Assembly (NCBI GenBank): GCA_012511355.1
Contig: JAAZGG010000113.1
Location: 1 to 5,419, forward strand
Origin: a bacterium
Lineage (GTDB): Bacteria > Bacillota_I > Bacilli_A > RFN20 > UBA1709
Direction of reading: 5' to 3'
DNA: 5,419 bases
The stretch's first letter is position 1; each line of letters opens with the position of its first letter. The notes beneath the pieces are model-generated. The model was not told the origin of the DNA, did not search any database, and saw only the letters and a list, made by a program, of their open reading frames with translations. This document shows positions 1-5,419 of the stretch, one piece after another. Both the position numbers and the translations under genes were made by a program.

Positions 1-223
1 CAATAATAAGAAGTAGTGTTGTCATAAGGGTGGGGAAGCGGTTTTTAAAGAATAGGCCAATTGAATTTAAGGCGTCTAAACTTGCCCCTAGATAAGATGT
101 TTCGCCAAAAATTAACGGGGCCAACAAAACAAACAAAACAAAGAGCCCACAGATGGCAAAGAAGATAGCTTTAGAGATAAAGCGTTTATCTTTGCAGCGA
201 CATGATTTTTTTTCTTTTTCCAT
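1..223 (-). CDS. Small membrane protein, 3' end cut by window edge
   Basis: Seventy-four residues are visible from an ATG at 223-221; the rest lies beyond the left edge. I chose this start because GGAGGT (231-236) sits seven bases upstream, and the frame stays open to the edge. The protein starts with a highly charged tail (MEKEKKSCRCKDKRF) containing a Cys-x-Cys pair. A strongly hydrophobic segment follows at about residues 17-39, then a short polar loop (about 40-63, with FFKNRFPT). A second hydrophobic stretch begins near residue 65 (TLMTTLLLII). The basic N-terminus predicts a cytoplasmic start and at least two membrane spans. A mechanosensitive-channel (MscS-like) protein would fit this N-terminal pattern, but the diagnostic pore region is out of view, so this is only a guess. 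It begins 17 bases after the stop of the repeat-protein gene with no terminator between, so co-transcription is likely. Confidence 0.75.
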   Translation of the reverse strand, partial: MEKEKKSCRCKDKRFISKAIFFAICGLFVLFVLLAPLIFGETSYLGASLDALNSIGLFFKNRFPTLMTTLLLII

Positions 224-230
224 TTTTCTA

Positions 231-236
231 ACCTCC
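231..236 (-). promoter_or_regulatory. Ribosome binding site of the left-edge membrane protein
   Basis: The minus strand reads GGAGGT, a near-perfect Shine-Dalgarno sequence, seven bases before the ATG at 223-221. It lies within the 17-base gap after the TAA of the repeat-protein gene. This fixes the start and supports translation from a shared transcript. Confidence 0.85.
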
Positions 237-240
237 AATG

Positions 241-3219
241 TTAAAGTTCAATACTTTCTTCAAAAAGAACAGTTTCGCTGTCATCATTTTTGATACCAAT
301 AAAGCGGAATTGGTAAATATAAGGAGCGGGTGTAGGTGGGGCCGATAACACCTGCTCATCGGTTAAGATGTTGCCAACAATATTTTGGACAATAGGATTT
401 TCAGGATCTCTAGAATCCACTAATAAAACCTTGTAACTAACATATTGTTCTTGATAGTCACTATGACTATCAACTTTATAATATTTATTAGGATCTTGAG
501 GTTTTTCATAGATAGAGACTATAGTTATTTTTTCAGTGTGATGTTCGTTATAGTAAACAAGGCGACCATCTTTCTGAATTTCAAAACGATAGAGGCTATC
601 TTCATTTAAAATATTGTAGTTAACTATAATTTGTACTAACTCGCCAGATCCATCTAACATATAGGCGATATTGGCATAATCATCAGAAATTTCATTGGGG
701 TCGCTAGTTACCGCTTCAATTGTTAGTTCACTTAAAGGTGTTGTCTCGCCAGCCGGGATTAAAAGCAGGGTGATGGGCGAGAAATTACTGGCTTCCGTTT
801 CAATAGTGAAGTGTATTTCTTGATCACTCATTGAAATCTCGCTTTGTTGATAACTAAAGAGACTGATAGAATCTTCGTATAAGATTGCTTGTGAATTATC
901 GTGTTTAATTCCAATTAATTCGAAAATATAGGAATCGGGGCTGTAGTCGTTGGGATTTAAGACTTTTTCGCCACTCCAGTTTTCACCTAGTTGAATTAAG
1001 GGTTCAGAAGAAGGACTGTGTTCTCCTGTTAGTCTAACAGCATAACTCTTATACTGATCCTGATAATCGCTATGTTCAATTTGATAATAGACATTACTAT
1101 CATCTTTCTTGGTTGAGAAACTGACATTGGTCACTTTTTCAGTATGGGAGTCAAAACTGATTAAGACTTCATCGTTCTCTGCCTTACTTAGTTGGAAAGA
1201 TAAAGGTGTATTGGGCGGTAAGGGGTAGTAAAAGCTCAGCTGCAAGAGATTATCATCGACATTAGGAACAACGGTTACGTTACAATCACCATTTACGATA
1301 GTGTTAGACTCTGAACTATCAATATTCATTACAATCTCAGTAGCCGAAATTGTTAGAATTGATTTTAAAGGAACAAAGTCATAATAAGAGAGGTTGATAG
1401 TAAAACTAACACCATTATTGCCAACATTTAAATCATCAAGGCGATAACTATCAATATATATTGTTTCTTCATATAAAGGTATTTCAAAGCTATCTTCTCT
1501 ACTGATGCCATAAAGCTTATAAACATATTGCCAAGCAGGGAAACTATCAAGTTGAATTACCTGCTCATCGCTGATCGAACCTTCTATGGATAAGGGATAG
1601 GTTTGGGGAGTAGCTCCGGCTTCATTGACTATGCTAGTCAAAGTAGCAGTGTAGCCTTGATAAGAATTATTATAATCACTGGTACTGATTTGATAATAGA
1701 AGTTTTCATTATCGCCGGTTTTACGGTAAAAAGTTGCCGTGGTGTCTTTTTCGGTTCTAAAACTCAATTCATAGAGTATAGTTGAACCTCTTTGTAAGAT
1801 AAAGTTATATTCGCTATCTGCCTGTAAGTAATACTGGAATTCTAGGGTAACAAGATCATCTTGAATATTAGGTGAGATACTCAGACGGTTATCCTCATTA
1901 AAAAGGGTATTATCTTCAGGACTATCAATGTTAAAGACACTTTCAAATCCTTCCCCAGTTAATCTTGCCACCATTGGTTCGAAATCTTGATAGGGCGGCA
2001 CATCGATGATGAGATAAGCATCGCTTGAAGTGATACTTAGCATCTTGGCCCTTATTGGCATAAATAAAACTTGTTCAAGTAGTAGCAGTTCATCTTGTAG
2101 GTTGTCTCTTAGGCGCCCAAAGAGTTTAAAGTTGTATTGAGGGGCGTTAAAGGTTGTTAGACTCAAAGCTTGTTCAGTATGGACGTTAGAACTAGTAAGT
2201 GTGAAATTTTCAATGTAAGGTGTACCAGTTGTAACTTCGCTTATTTGTACGCGATAATCAAGAAATCTTTGCTGATAATCACTGGATTCAATTTGATAAT
2301 AGAAGTTATCGTTATTGCTTGTTTTACGGTAGAATTCCACAGAAGTTTCTTTTTCGCTTCTAAAATTCTTTTGATATAAAAGCTCGTTACCGCGTTTTAA
2401 GCGGAAAGTATAATTAGTGTCGGCAGTTAAACCAAAGAAACTGACATTTACAGTCAGAAGATTGTTTTCGCCAGGCGGATTTAGACTTATTGAAGCAAAG
2501 CTATTCGAAACTTGAGGCTGGTTAAGATTGTTAAGGGCAATCGTTTTTTCTTCGCTTCCTTTAAGCAAACTAAAAATAAGCGGGGCAAAGTTTTCCCTAG
2601 ACAAATCTAGAGTTGTAGATAAGGAGAAATCATTATAAGTGAAATCTTGAGCAATTACCTTATCAATATTTACCGTTTCTCTTAGTAGTTCAAATTCATC
2701 GCCACTATCACGCAGAGTAGCATGGAGACTGATTTCATATTGCCAAGCATTATAGATAGTAAGGTCAATTTTTTGTTCATCAGTAATTGAACCGCTAACA
2801 TCTAAATAATGTTCAGTTTGACTACTGGCAGTTTCTGTTAGTTTAACTTTATATCCCGCATATCTTTCTTGATAGTCGCTAAGGTCAAATTGATAATAGA
2901 AATAGTTATTATCACCACTTTTATGATAAAGGTTAACACTTGTTGTTTTTTCAGTTCTGATATCCCGTTCTAGAATCACACGATTTTGTTTAGTTAATTT
3001 AAAGTGGTAGAGTGCATCAGGTGTTAAATTCTCACAACTAAATTGGATTAAAATCTTATTTTCTTGAGTATTGACATGCAGGAAAACCCAAGAATTTTGG
3101 GTACTATATTCAGTTACATTAAGATTTTCAATGTCAAAGTGTTCATTTAAATTCTCACCACTTAAGTCAAGGCTTAAAGTTGCGAAAGTATCACAGGGAA
3201 GTTCAAAAGAAAGTTGCAA
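241..3219 (-). CDS. Large extracellular-type repeat protein, downstream part of a gene split by an in-frame TAA
   Basis: This 992-codon open frame ends at TAA 241-243. It holds five units of about 200 residues, with T/SEK motifs at residues 89, 288, 489, 693 and 895. Each unit has a fibronectin-III-like first half, with a closing pattern such as LTADTNYTFRL...FRSEK. The second half carries FYYQI-x2-SDYQ-x2-Y motifs and ends in an IYI/ISL-type strand. The frame is the same as that of the gene ending at 3268, separated only by TAA and 16 codons. Those 16 codons include YLEINDQD, which matches NLEITDKD at the start of unit 1, so starting at TTG 3219 would remove a beta-strand. No ribosome site precedes TTG, and the first in-frame ATG is residue 387 (2061-2059). 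There is no signal peptide or membrane segment, so alone the product could not reach the surface. I infer it belongs to the upstream protein. The coding frame is certain; separate expression is doubtful. Its molecular function is unknown. Confidence 0.7.
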   Translation of the reverse strand: MQLSFELPCDTFATLSLDLSGENLNEHFDIENLNVTEYSTQNSWVFLHVNTQENKILIQFSCENLTPDALYHFKLTKQNRVILERDIRTEKTTSVNLYHKSGDNNYFYYQFDLSDYQERYAGYKVKLTETASSQTEHYLDVSGSITDEQKIDLTIYNAWQYEISLHATLRDSGDEFELLRETVNIDKVIAQDFTYNDFSLSTTLDLSRENFAPLIFSLLKGSEEKTIALNNLNQPQVSNSFASISLNPPGENNLLTVNVSFFGLTADTNYTFRLKRGNELLYQKNFRSEKETSVEFYRKTSNNDNFYYQIESSDYQQRFLDYRVQISEVTTGTPYIENFTLTSSNVHTEQALSLTTFNAPQYNFKLFGRLRDNLQDELLLLEQVLFMPIRAKMLSITSSDAYLIIDVPPYQDFEPMVARLTGEGFESVFNIDSPEDNTLFNEDNRLSISPNIQDDLVTLEFQYYLQADSEYNFILQRGSTILYELSFRTEKDTTATFYRKTGDNENFYYQISTSDYNNSYQGYTATLTSIVNEAGATPQTYPLSIEGSISDEQVIQLDSFPAWQYVYKLYGISREDSFEIPLYEETIYIDSYRLDDLNVGNNGVSFTINLSYYDFVPLKSILTISATEIVMNIDSSESNTIVNGDCNVTVVPNVDDNLLQLSFYYPLPPNTPLSFQLSKAENDEVLISFDSHTEKVTNVSFSTKKDDSNVYYQIEHSDYQDQYKSYAVRLTGEHSPSSEPLIQLGENWSGEKVLNPNDYSPDSYIFELIGIKHDNSQAILYEDSISLFSYQQSEISMSDQEIHFTIETEASNFSPITLLLIPAGETTPLSELTIEAVTSDPNEISDDYANIAYMLDGSGELVQIIVNYNILNEDSLYRFEIQKDGRLVYYNEHHTEKITIVSIYEKPQDPNKYYKVDSHSDYQEQYVSYKVLLVDSRDPENPIVQNIVGNILTDEQVLSAPPTPAPYIYQFRFIGIKNDDSETVLFEESIEL

Positions 3220-3858
3220 GTCTTGATCATTTATTTCTAAATAGACGAGTCGACCTTGATCAAAGGTTTATAGTTCTTCATAAAGGCTAATCTCACGTTC
3301 GTAAGTTTGACCAAAGCCATGCACATAACTAAGTCCAATTAAGACAAAACGATATTGACTCTCGTCATAGTCAGCAAGCGTAATCTTTTGCTCGCTAAAG
3401 ATATCGCCAACAAGAGGAAGTTCATAATCTTGTTCGTCAACCAAACTGACAAGTTTTACCTTGTAAGCATGGAAACGTTTACGATAATCACTCATTGAAA
3501 TTTGGTAATATAGATCAGGGTCATTATCCTTATAATGGAACTCAACCTTTAATTGTTTTTCGGTATGGAAGGTTTCCTGATAGAATTTGCGTTTGTTTCT
3601 CTGAACTTGGAATTTATAGACGGAATCTTCTTGTAAATTGTTATAGTAAAGATTTAAAAGCAAACGATTTTCGCTAGCTAAAGGGCAGACTTCTAGAGAA
3701 CTGTTTTCTTGTGAGAAACTCTGTTCTTCATTGCTTTCAACTTGGAAAGTACTAAAGATATTACCGGCTTGATCAATTAAATCAAGACTTAAAGTTTTGA
3801 AATTTGAATTAGCAAGTTCAAAGGTGAAACTTAAATCTTTATCGGTAATTTCTAGATT
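244..3858 (-). repeat. Six tandem copies of a ~200-residue two-module unit, spanning the TAA
   Basis: Approximate unit limits on the minus strand are 3858-3283, 3243-2665, 2646-2062, 2043-1453, 1434-859 and 840-244. Module A starts with a strand like NLEITDKD or DLNVGNNG and ends in a Tyr-x-Phe strand, then TEK. Module B has V-x-F/Y, (Y)YYQI, SDY, Y-x-V-x-L, then an EQ-x-I/L strand, a Q/S/I-Y segment and a final ISL/IYI strand. The last segment, from Q/S/I-Y to the final strand, is 25-26 residues in every copy. Units 2 to 4 are also similar at DNA level around the YYQ motif, for example repeated ttgataatagaa at the corresponding places, which suggests fairly recent duplication. Cysteines are few and not conserved between copies, so the fold does not rely on disulfides. 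Confidence 0.85.
3268..3270 (-). other. In-frame TAA splitting the repeat-protein frame
   Basis: TAA ends the upstream protein (…ISLYEEL) and is followed in the same frame by TFDQGRLVYLEINDQDL and 992 open codons. The TEK-to-TEK distance across it is 203 codons, inside the 199-204 range seen between the other copies, so the repeat register is kept. The stop falls in a linker, after the final ISL strand of unit 1 and before the first strand of unit 2. That linker is about seven codons longer than the other linkers. The base after the stop is A, a context not known for leaky termination. A point change to TAA, a sequence error, or a real terminus are all possible. Confidence 0.9.
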
Positions 3859-4518
3859 ACTGACGTGATAATTACCTGTTTGCACTTGCTCCTCATAGAT
3901 GGTTGTGCCACCCAAATTCCCTTTGTCAATGACTTTAAAAGTATAAAGGTTGTTAGCTTCCAGCCCAGTATAAAAACAATAAAAATTAACGGTTTCTAAA
4001 TCGGTTTCTGTACGCACATTATCTAAAAAAGTGTAAAAAGAATCACTGCTTTCAAAAGAAGTGATGGCCGTTTCTTTTTTGTGATAATCATTACCAAAAG
4101 AAATAAGCAAATTAGGATTCTCATAGTAATCCATTTCTAGATTAATTTGATATTCGTTAAGTGAGAGTTCACTAAAAACTTTTTTAATTTGAGGCGAGTT
4201 TAAAGCGGTAACAGCAGCTGTGGATACGACAACCGAAGCCACAGCAGCGTAGGAAACTAATTTACTGATGCCACTTGCTCCGGCTTCGTGAGCCTTGGCA
4301 CCTCTTATGCCACCGCCTCTTCTATGGGTTTTCTTACTAAAAAGTTCGCTGTTTTCTTCATCTGTTTCTTTGCGATTTCGTTCATGTGAAGAACGATATT
4401 CTCTTTTCGAACGAAAATTATTTTCATCACTATAATTATGTTCATGGTAAGGTCTATTTTCATAACCAAAGCGGCGATGGTCGGCTTCTTTTCGCTGGTA
4501 ATTATTATTGTTTTCCAC
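3268..4518 (-). CDS. Single-pass membrane-anchored surface repeat protein, N-terminal part
   Basis: The 416-residue product starts at GTG 4518-4516; GGAGGT six bases upstream fixes this start. Residues 1-78 are very polar and basic, rich in Asn, His, Arg, Tyr and Glu, and probably disordered. One weakly hydrophobic Ala/Val/Ser-rich segment at about 84-106 (VSYAAVASVVVSTAAVTAL) is the likely membrane span. With the basic side in, the rest faces outward. Residues 119-215 form a first beta-rich domain with a fibronectin-III-like end (LEANNLYTFKV…EEQVQT). Residues 221-412 are the first full ~200-residue unit, with TEK at 319, YYQI at 337 and SDY at 343. I see no LPxTG sorting motif or lipobox. 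A surface adhesin or envelope scaffold is plausible but inferred from architecture alone; I do not recognise the family. The frame continues past its TAA into 992 more codons of the same repeats, so this may be a truncated form of a protein about 1425 codons long. Confidence 0.85.
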   Translation of the reverse strand: MENNNNYQRKEADHRRFGYENRPYHEHNYSDENNFRSKREYRSSHERNRKETDEENSELFSKKTHRRGGGIRGAKAHEAGASGISKLVSYAAVASVVVSTAAVTALNSPQIKKVFSELSLNEYQINLEMDYYENPNLLISFGNDYHKKETAITSFESSDSFYTFLDNVRTETDLETVNFYCFYTGLEANNLYTFKVIDKGNLGGTTIYEEQVQTGNYHVSNLEITDKDLSFTFELANSNFKTLSLDLIDQAGNIFSTFQVESNEEQSFSQENSSLEVCPLASENRLLLNLYYNNLQEDSVYKFQVQRNKRKFYQETFHTEKQLKVEFHYKDNDPDLYYQISMSDYRKRFHAYKVKLVSLVDEQDYELPLVGDIFSEQKITLADYDESQYRFVLIGLSYVHGFGQTYEREISLYEEL

Positions 4519-4524
4519 AACGCC

Positions 4525-4530
4525 ACCTCC
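4525..4530 (-). promoter_or_regulatory. Ribosome binding site of the repeat-protein gene
   Basis: The minus strand reads GGAGGT, then six bases (GGCGTT), then GTG at 4518-4516. This strong site decides the unusual GTG start. A competing frame from TTG 4532 begins before this site, so it is not supported. Confidence 0.85.
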
Positions 4531-4550
4531 AATTATTGAATAGTGAAATT

Positions 4551-4580
4551 ATTATAGCATTTAAAAAATAAACAAAGCAA
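4551..4580 (-). promoter_or_regulatory. Extended -10 promoter of the repeat-protein operon
   Basis: On the minus strand a perfect TATAAT (4556-4551) is preceded by TGC (4559-4557), forming an extended -10 element. Eighteen bases further upstream is TTGCTT (4580-4575), a partial match to the sigma-A -35 TTGACA. Transcription would begin near 4544, giving a leader of about 26 bases before GTG 4518. The promoter lies just after the terminator of the SPFH gene, so the repeat gene starts its own transcription unit. The -35 lies inside the palindrome at 4573-4588. Confidence 0.75.
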
Positions 4581-4588
4581 TTGCTTTG
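4573..4588. repeat. 16-base perfect palindrome over the -35 element, possible operator
   Basis: CAAAGCAATTGCTTTG is a perfect inverted repeat with no spacer. It contains the proposed -35 hexamer TTGCTT. A dimeric repressor or activator bound here would touch the RNA polymerase site, so an operator role is plausible. Its length and lack of a loop make it a poor RNA hairpin. The flanking AT-rich sequence means chance palindromes are not very rare, so the regulatory role is inference only. Confidence 0.4.
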
Positions 4589-4611
4589 ATACTACTTGTT
4601 AATATAAAAAT

Positions 4612-4645
4612 AAAAAAGGACCCAAGTCCTTGTAAGACCTGGGTC
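4612..4645 (-). terminator. Rho-independent terminator of the SPFH gene
   Basis: On the minus strand GACCCAGGTC (4645-4636) pairs with GACTTGGGTC (4628-4619) in a ten-base-pair stem with one G-U pair and a seven-base loop. A single C and then six T (4617-4612) follow, with more T-rich sequence beyond. It begins 11 bases after the TAA of the SPFH gene. The other strand lacks a T-run after the hairpin, so it works in one direction only. It separates the SPFH gene from the repeat-protein operon. Confidence 0.9.
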
Positions 4646-4656
4646 AATAATTAAGA

Positions 4657-5419
4657 TTATTTCTTCTTTTCTTCTTGAGTTTTGGGCTCTTTAATAATCT
4701 CAGTAATGGAAGCAATAGTTCCGGCTAAATCTTGTAAATTAGAGGGGATAATAAGTTTGGTTGATTTACCATCCGCAACTTTTTCTAAAGCCTTGAAGCC
4801 CTCTAGAGTCATATACTCTTTAGAAGGTTTAGCTTCATTGATATAACGAATAGCATCAGCCTGAGCATGGAAGAGTTGTCTTAAGGCTTCTGCACGTCCT
4901 TCAGCCTCCGTGATGGTAGATTGTCTTGCGGCTTCGGCTTTAAGAATCATAGACTCTTTCTGACCTTGAGCAGTTAGAATAGCCGCGGTTTTTTCACCCT
5001 CGGCTCTAAGAATAGATTCTCTTCTTTCCCGTTCAGCCCGCATTTGTTTTTCCATGGCCTCTTGAATGTCTCTTGGTGGAAGAATGTTTTTCACCTCTAC
5101 ACGGTGAACCTTGATGCCCCAAGGATCGGTGGCAATATCAAGAATAGAACGCATCTTGGAGTTAATGGTGTCCCTAGAAGTTAGGGTCTCATCAAGTTCC
5201 AATTCACCAATAATGTTTCTCAAAGTTGTGGCTGTAAGATTTTCAATGGCGTTCATCGGCCTTTCGACCCCGTAGCAATAGAGTTTGGGATCAGTGACAG
5301 CAAAATAAACGACCGTATCAATCTGCATGGTAACGTTATCTTTAGTGATAACAGGTTGTGGCGGGAAATCAGCGACTCTTTCTTTCAAAGAGATTTTAGC
5401 GACCACCCGGTCAAAGAAG
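4657..5419 (-). CDS. SPFH/band 7 (stomatin/paraslipin, QmcA-like) membrane protein, 5' end cut by window edge
   Basis: The visible 253 residues run from FFDRVVAKISLKERV to a Lys-rich tail (TQEEKKK) and TAA at 4659-4657. The frame is open through the right edge. The GTG at 5406 is an internal valine, not the start; about 50-60 residues, with the N-terminal membrane anchor, are missing by comparison with the usual ~300-residue family length. Family hallmarks are PQPVITKDNV, DPKLYCYGVERP, ENLTATTLRNIIGE and DPWGIKVHRVEVKNILPP. These make up the SPFH core, followed by a charged Ala/Glu-rich coiled coil (about residues 116-185, starting MEKQMRAERERR). A C-terminal segment (KLIIPSNLQDLAG) follows. 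Proteins of this type form large oligomers on the inner face of the membrane and are linked to membrane microdomains and protein quality control, often with an NfeD partner. No nfeD lies downstream here; upstream is out of view. The gene ends in its own terminator. Identity to the family is clear; the exact subgroup is less so. Confidence 0.95.
   Translation of the reverse strand, partial: FFDRVVAKISLKERVADFPPQPVITKDNVTMQIDTVVYFAVTDPKLYCYGVERPMNAIENLTATTLRNIIGELELDETLTSRDTINSKMRSILDIATDPWGIKVHRVEVKNILPPRDIQEAMEKQMRAERERRESILRAEGEKTAAILTAQGQKESMILKAEAARQSTITEAEGRAEALRQLFHAQADAIRYINEAKPSKEYMTLEGFKALEKVADGKSTKLIIPSNLQDLAGTIASITEIIKEPKTQEEKKK

Noticed and set aside
1603..1785. Open frame on the plus strand, 60 codons
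   Set aside because: It is the reverse of the TEK/YYQ region of unit 4 and has no ribosome site. It resembles the plus-strand frame at 2170-2379 only because both are complements of repeat copies.
2170..2379. Open frame on the plus strand, 69 codons, hydrophobic
   Set aside because: It is the complement of unit 3 of the repeat protein. Its hydrophobic look arises from the reverse complement of Asn/Tyr/Asp-rich codons, and there is no ribosome site.
3220..3262. TTGATCAA and TTGATCA-like short repeats near the split as a recombination or regulatory site
   Set aside because: They are short matches expected by chance in AT-rich coding sequence, with no promoter or terminator pattern around them.
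3268..3270. Stop-codon reassignment (TAA as sense) as the explanation
   Set aside because: TAA also ends the SPFH gene just before a terminator and ends the repeat gene just before a new ribosome site, so it acts as a stop in this organism.
3495..3677. Open frame on the plus strand, 60 codons
   Set aside because: It lies wholly inside the repeat-protein gene on the other strand, with no start signals or recognisable features.
4305..4532. Minus-strand frame of 75 codons from TTG 4532 overlapping the start of the repeat gene
   Set aside because: Its start lies upstream of and within the ribosome site used by GTG 4518. The sequence is a frame-shifted reading of the Asn/His/Arg-rich tail.
4386..4571. 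Plus-strand frame of 61 codons over the promoter and gene start
   Set aside because: It is the complement of the low-complexity tail and runs through the promoter. It has no ribosome site of its own.
5404..5406. GTG as start of the SPFH gene
   Set aside because: The frame is open upstream to the window edge with family-like residues (FFDRV), and this protein family needs an N-terminal membrane segment before this point.

Overview
The window is a compact, AT-rich bacterial segment in which every gene I can support lies on the minus strand. The standard code fits: tryptophan is TGG and all three stops seen are TAA. Strong GGAGG ribosome sites, a TGC-TATAAT extended -10 promoter and the closest protein resemblances point to a low-GC Bacillota, perhaps a small-genome Bacilli/RF39-type lineage. 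The phylum is fairly likely; the finer placement is a guess.

In transcription order (right to left), the window opens with the 3' part of a stomatin/paraslipin (SPFH/band 7) gene, cut by the right edge and closed by a clear intrinsic terminator (about 4612-4645). A 138-base gap follows, holding a 16-base perfect palindrome that overlaps the -35 element of a good promoter. That promoter serves a gene starting at GTG 4518 with a strong ribosome site. Its protein has a basic, His/Asn/Arg-rich cytoplasmic tail, one Ala/Val/Ser-rich membrane segment and an extracellular beta-rich region.

The most notable feature is that this reading frame stops at TAA (3268-3270) and then continues in the same frame for another 992 codons of the same repeat protein, to TAA at 241-243. 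The second part has no ribosome site, no ATG for its first 386 codons, no signal peptide and no membrane anchor. The first strand of its first repeat is encoded in the 16 codons between the stop and the nearest possible start (TTG 3219). Together the two parts look like one surface protein of about 1425 codons carrying six copies of a roughly 200-residue two-module unit. The unit is marked by TEK, YYQ and SDY motifs. I do not recognise it as a named family. The TAA is either a nonsense mutation, a sequence error, or a true end followed by a broken or unusually started second gene.

A small membrane protein gene, cut by the left edge, starts 17 bases after the repeat gene with its own ribosome site and no terminator between. 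It is probably in the same transcription unit. All three products look membrane-associated, but nothing in the sequence shows that they act together.
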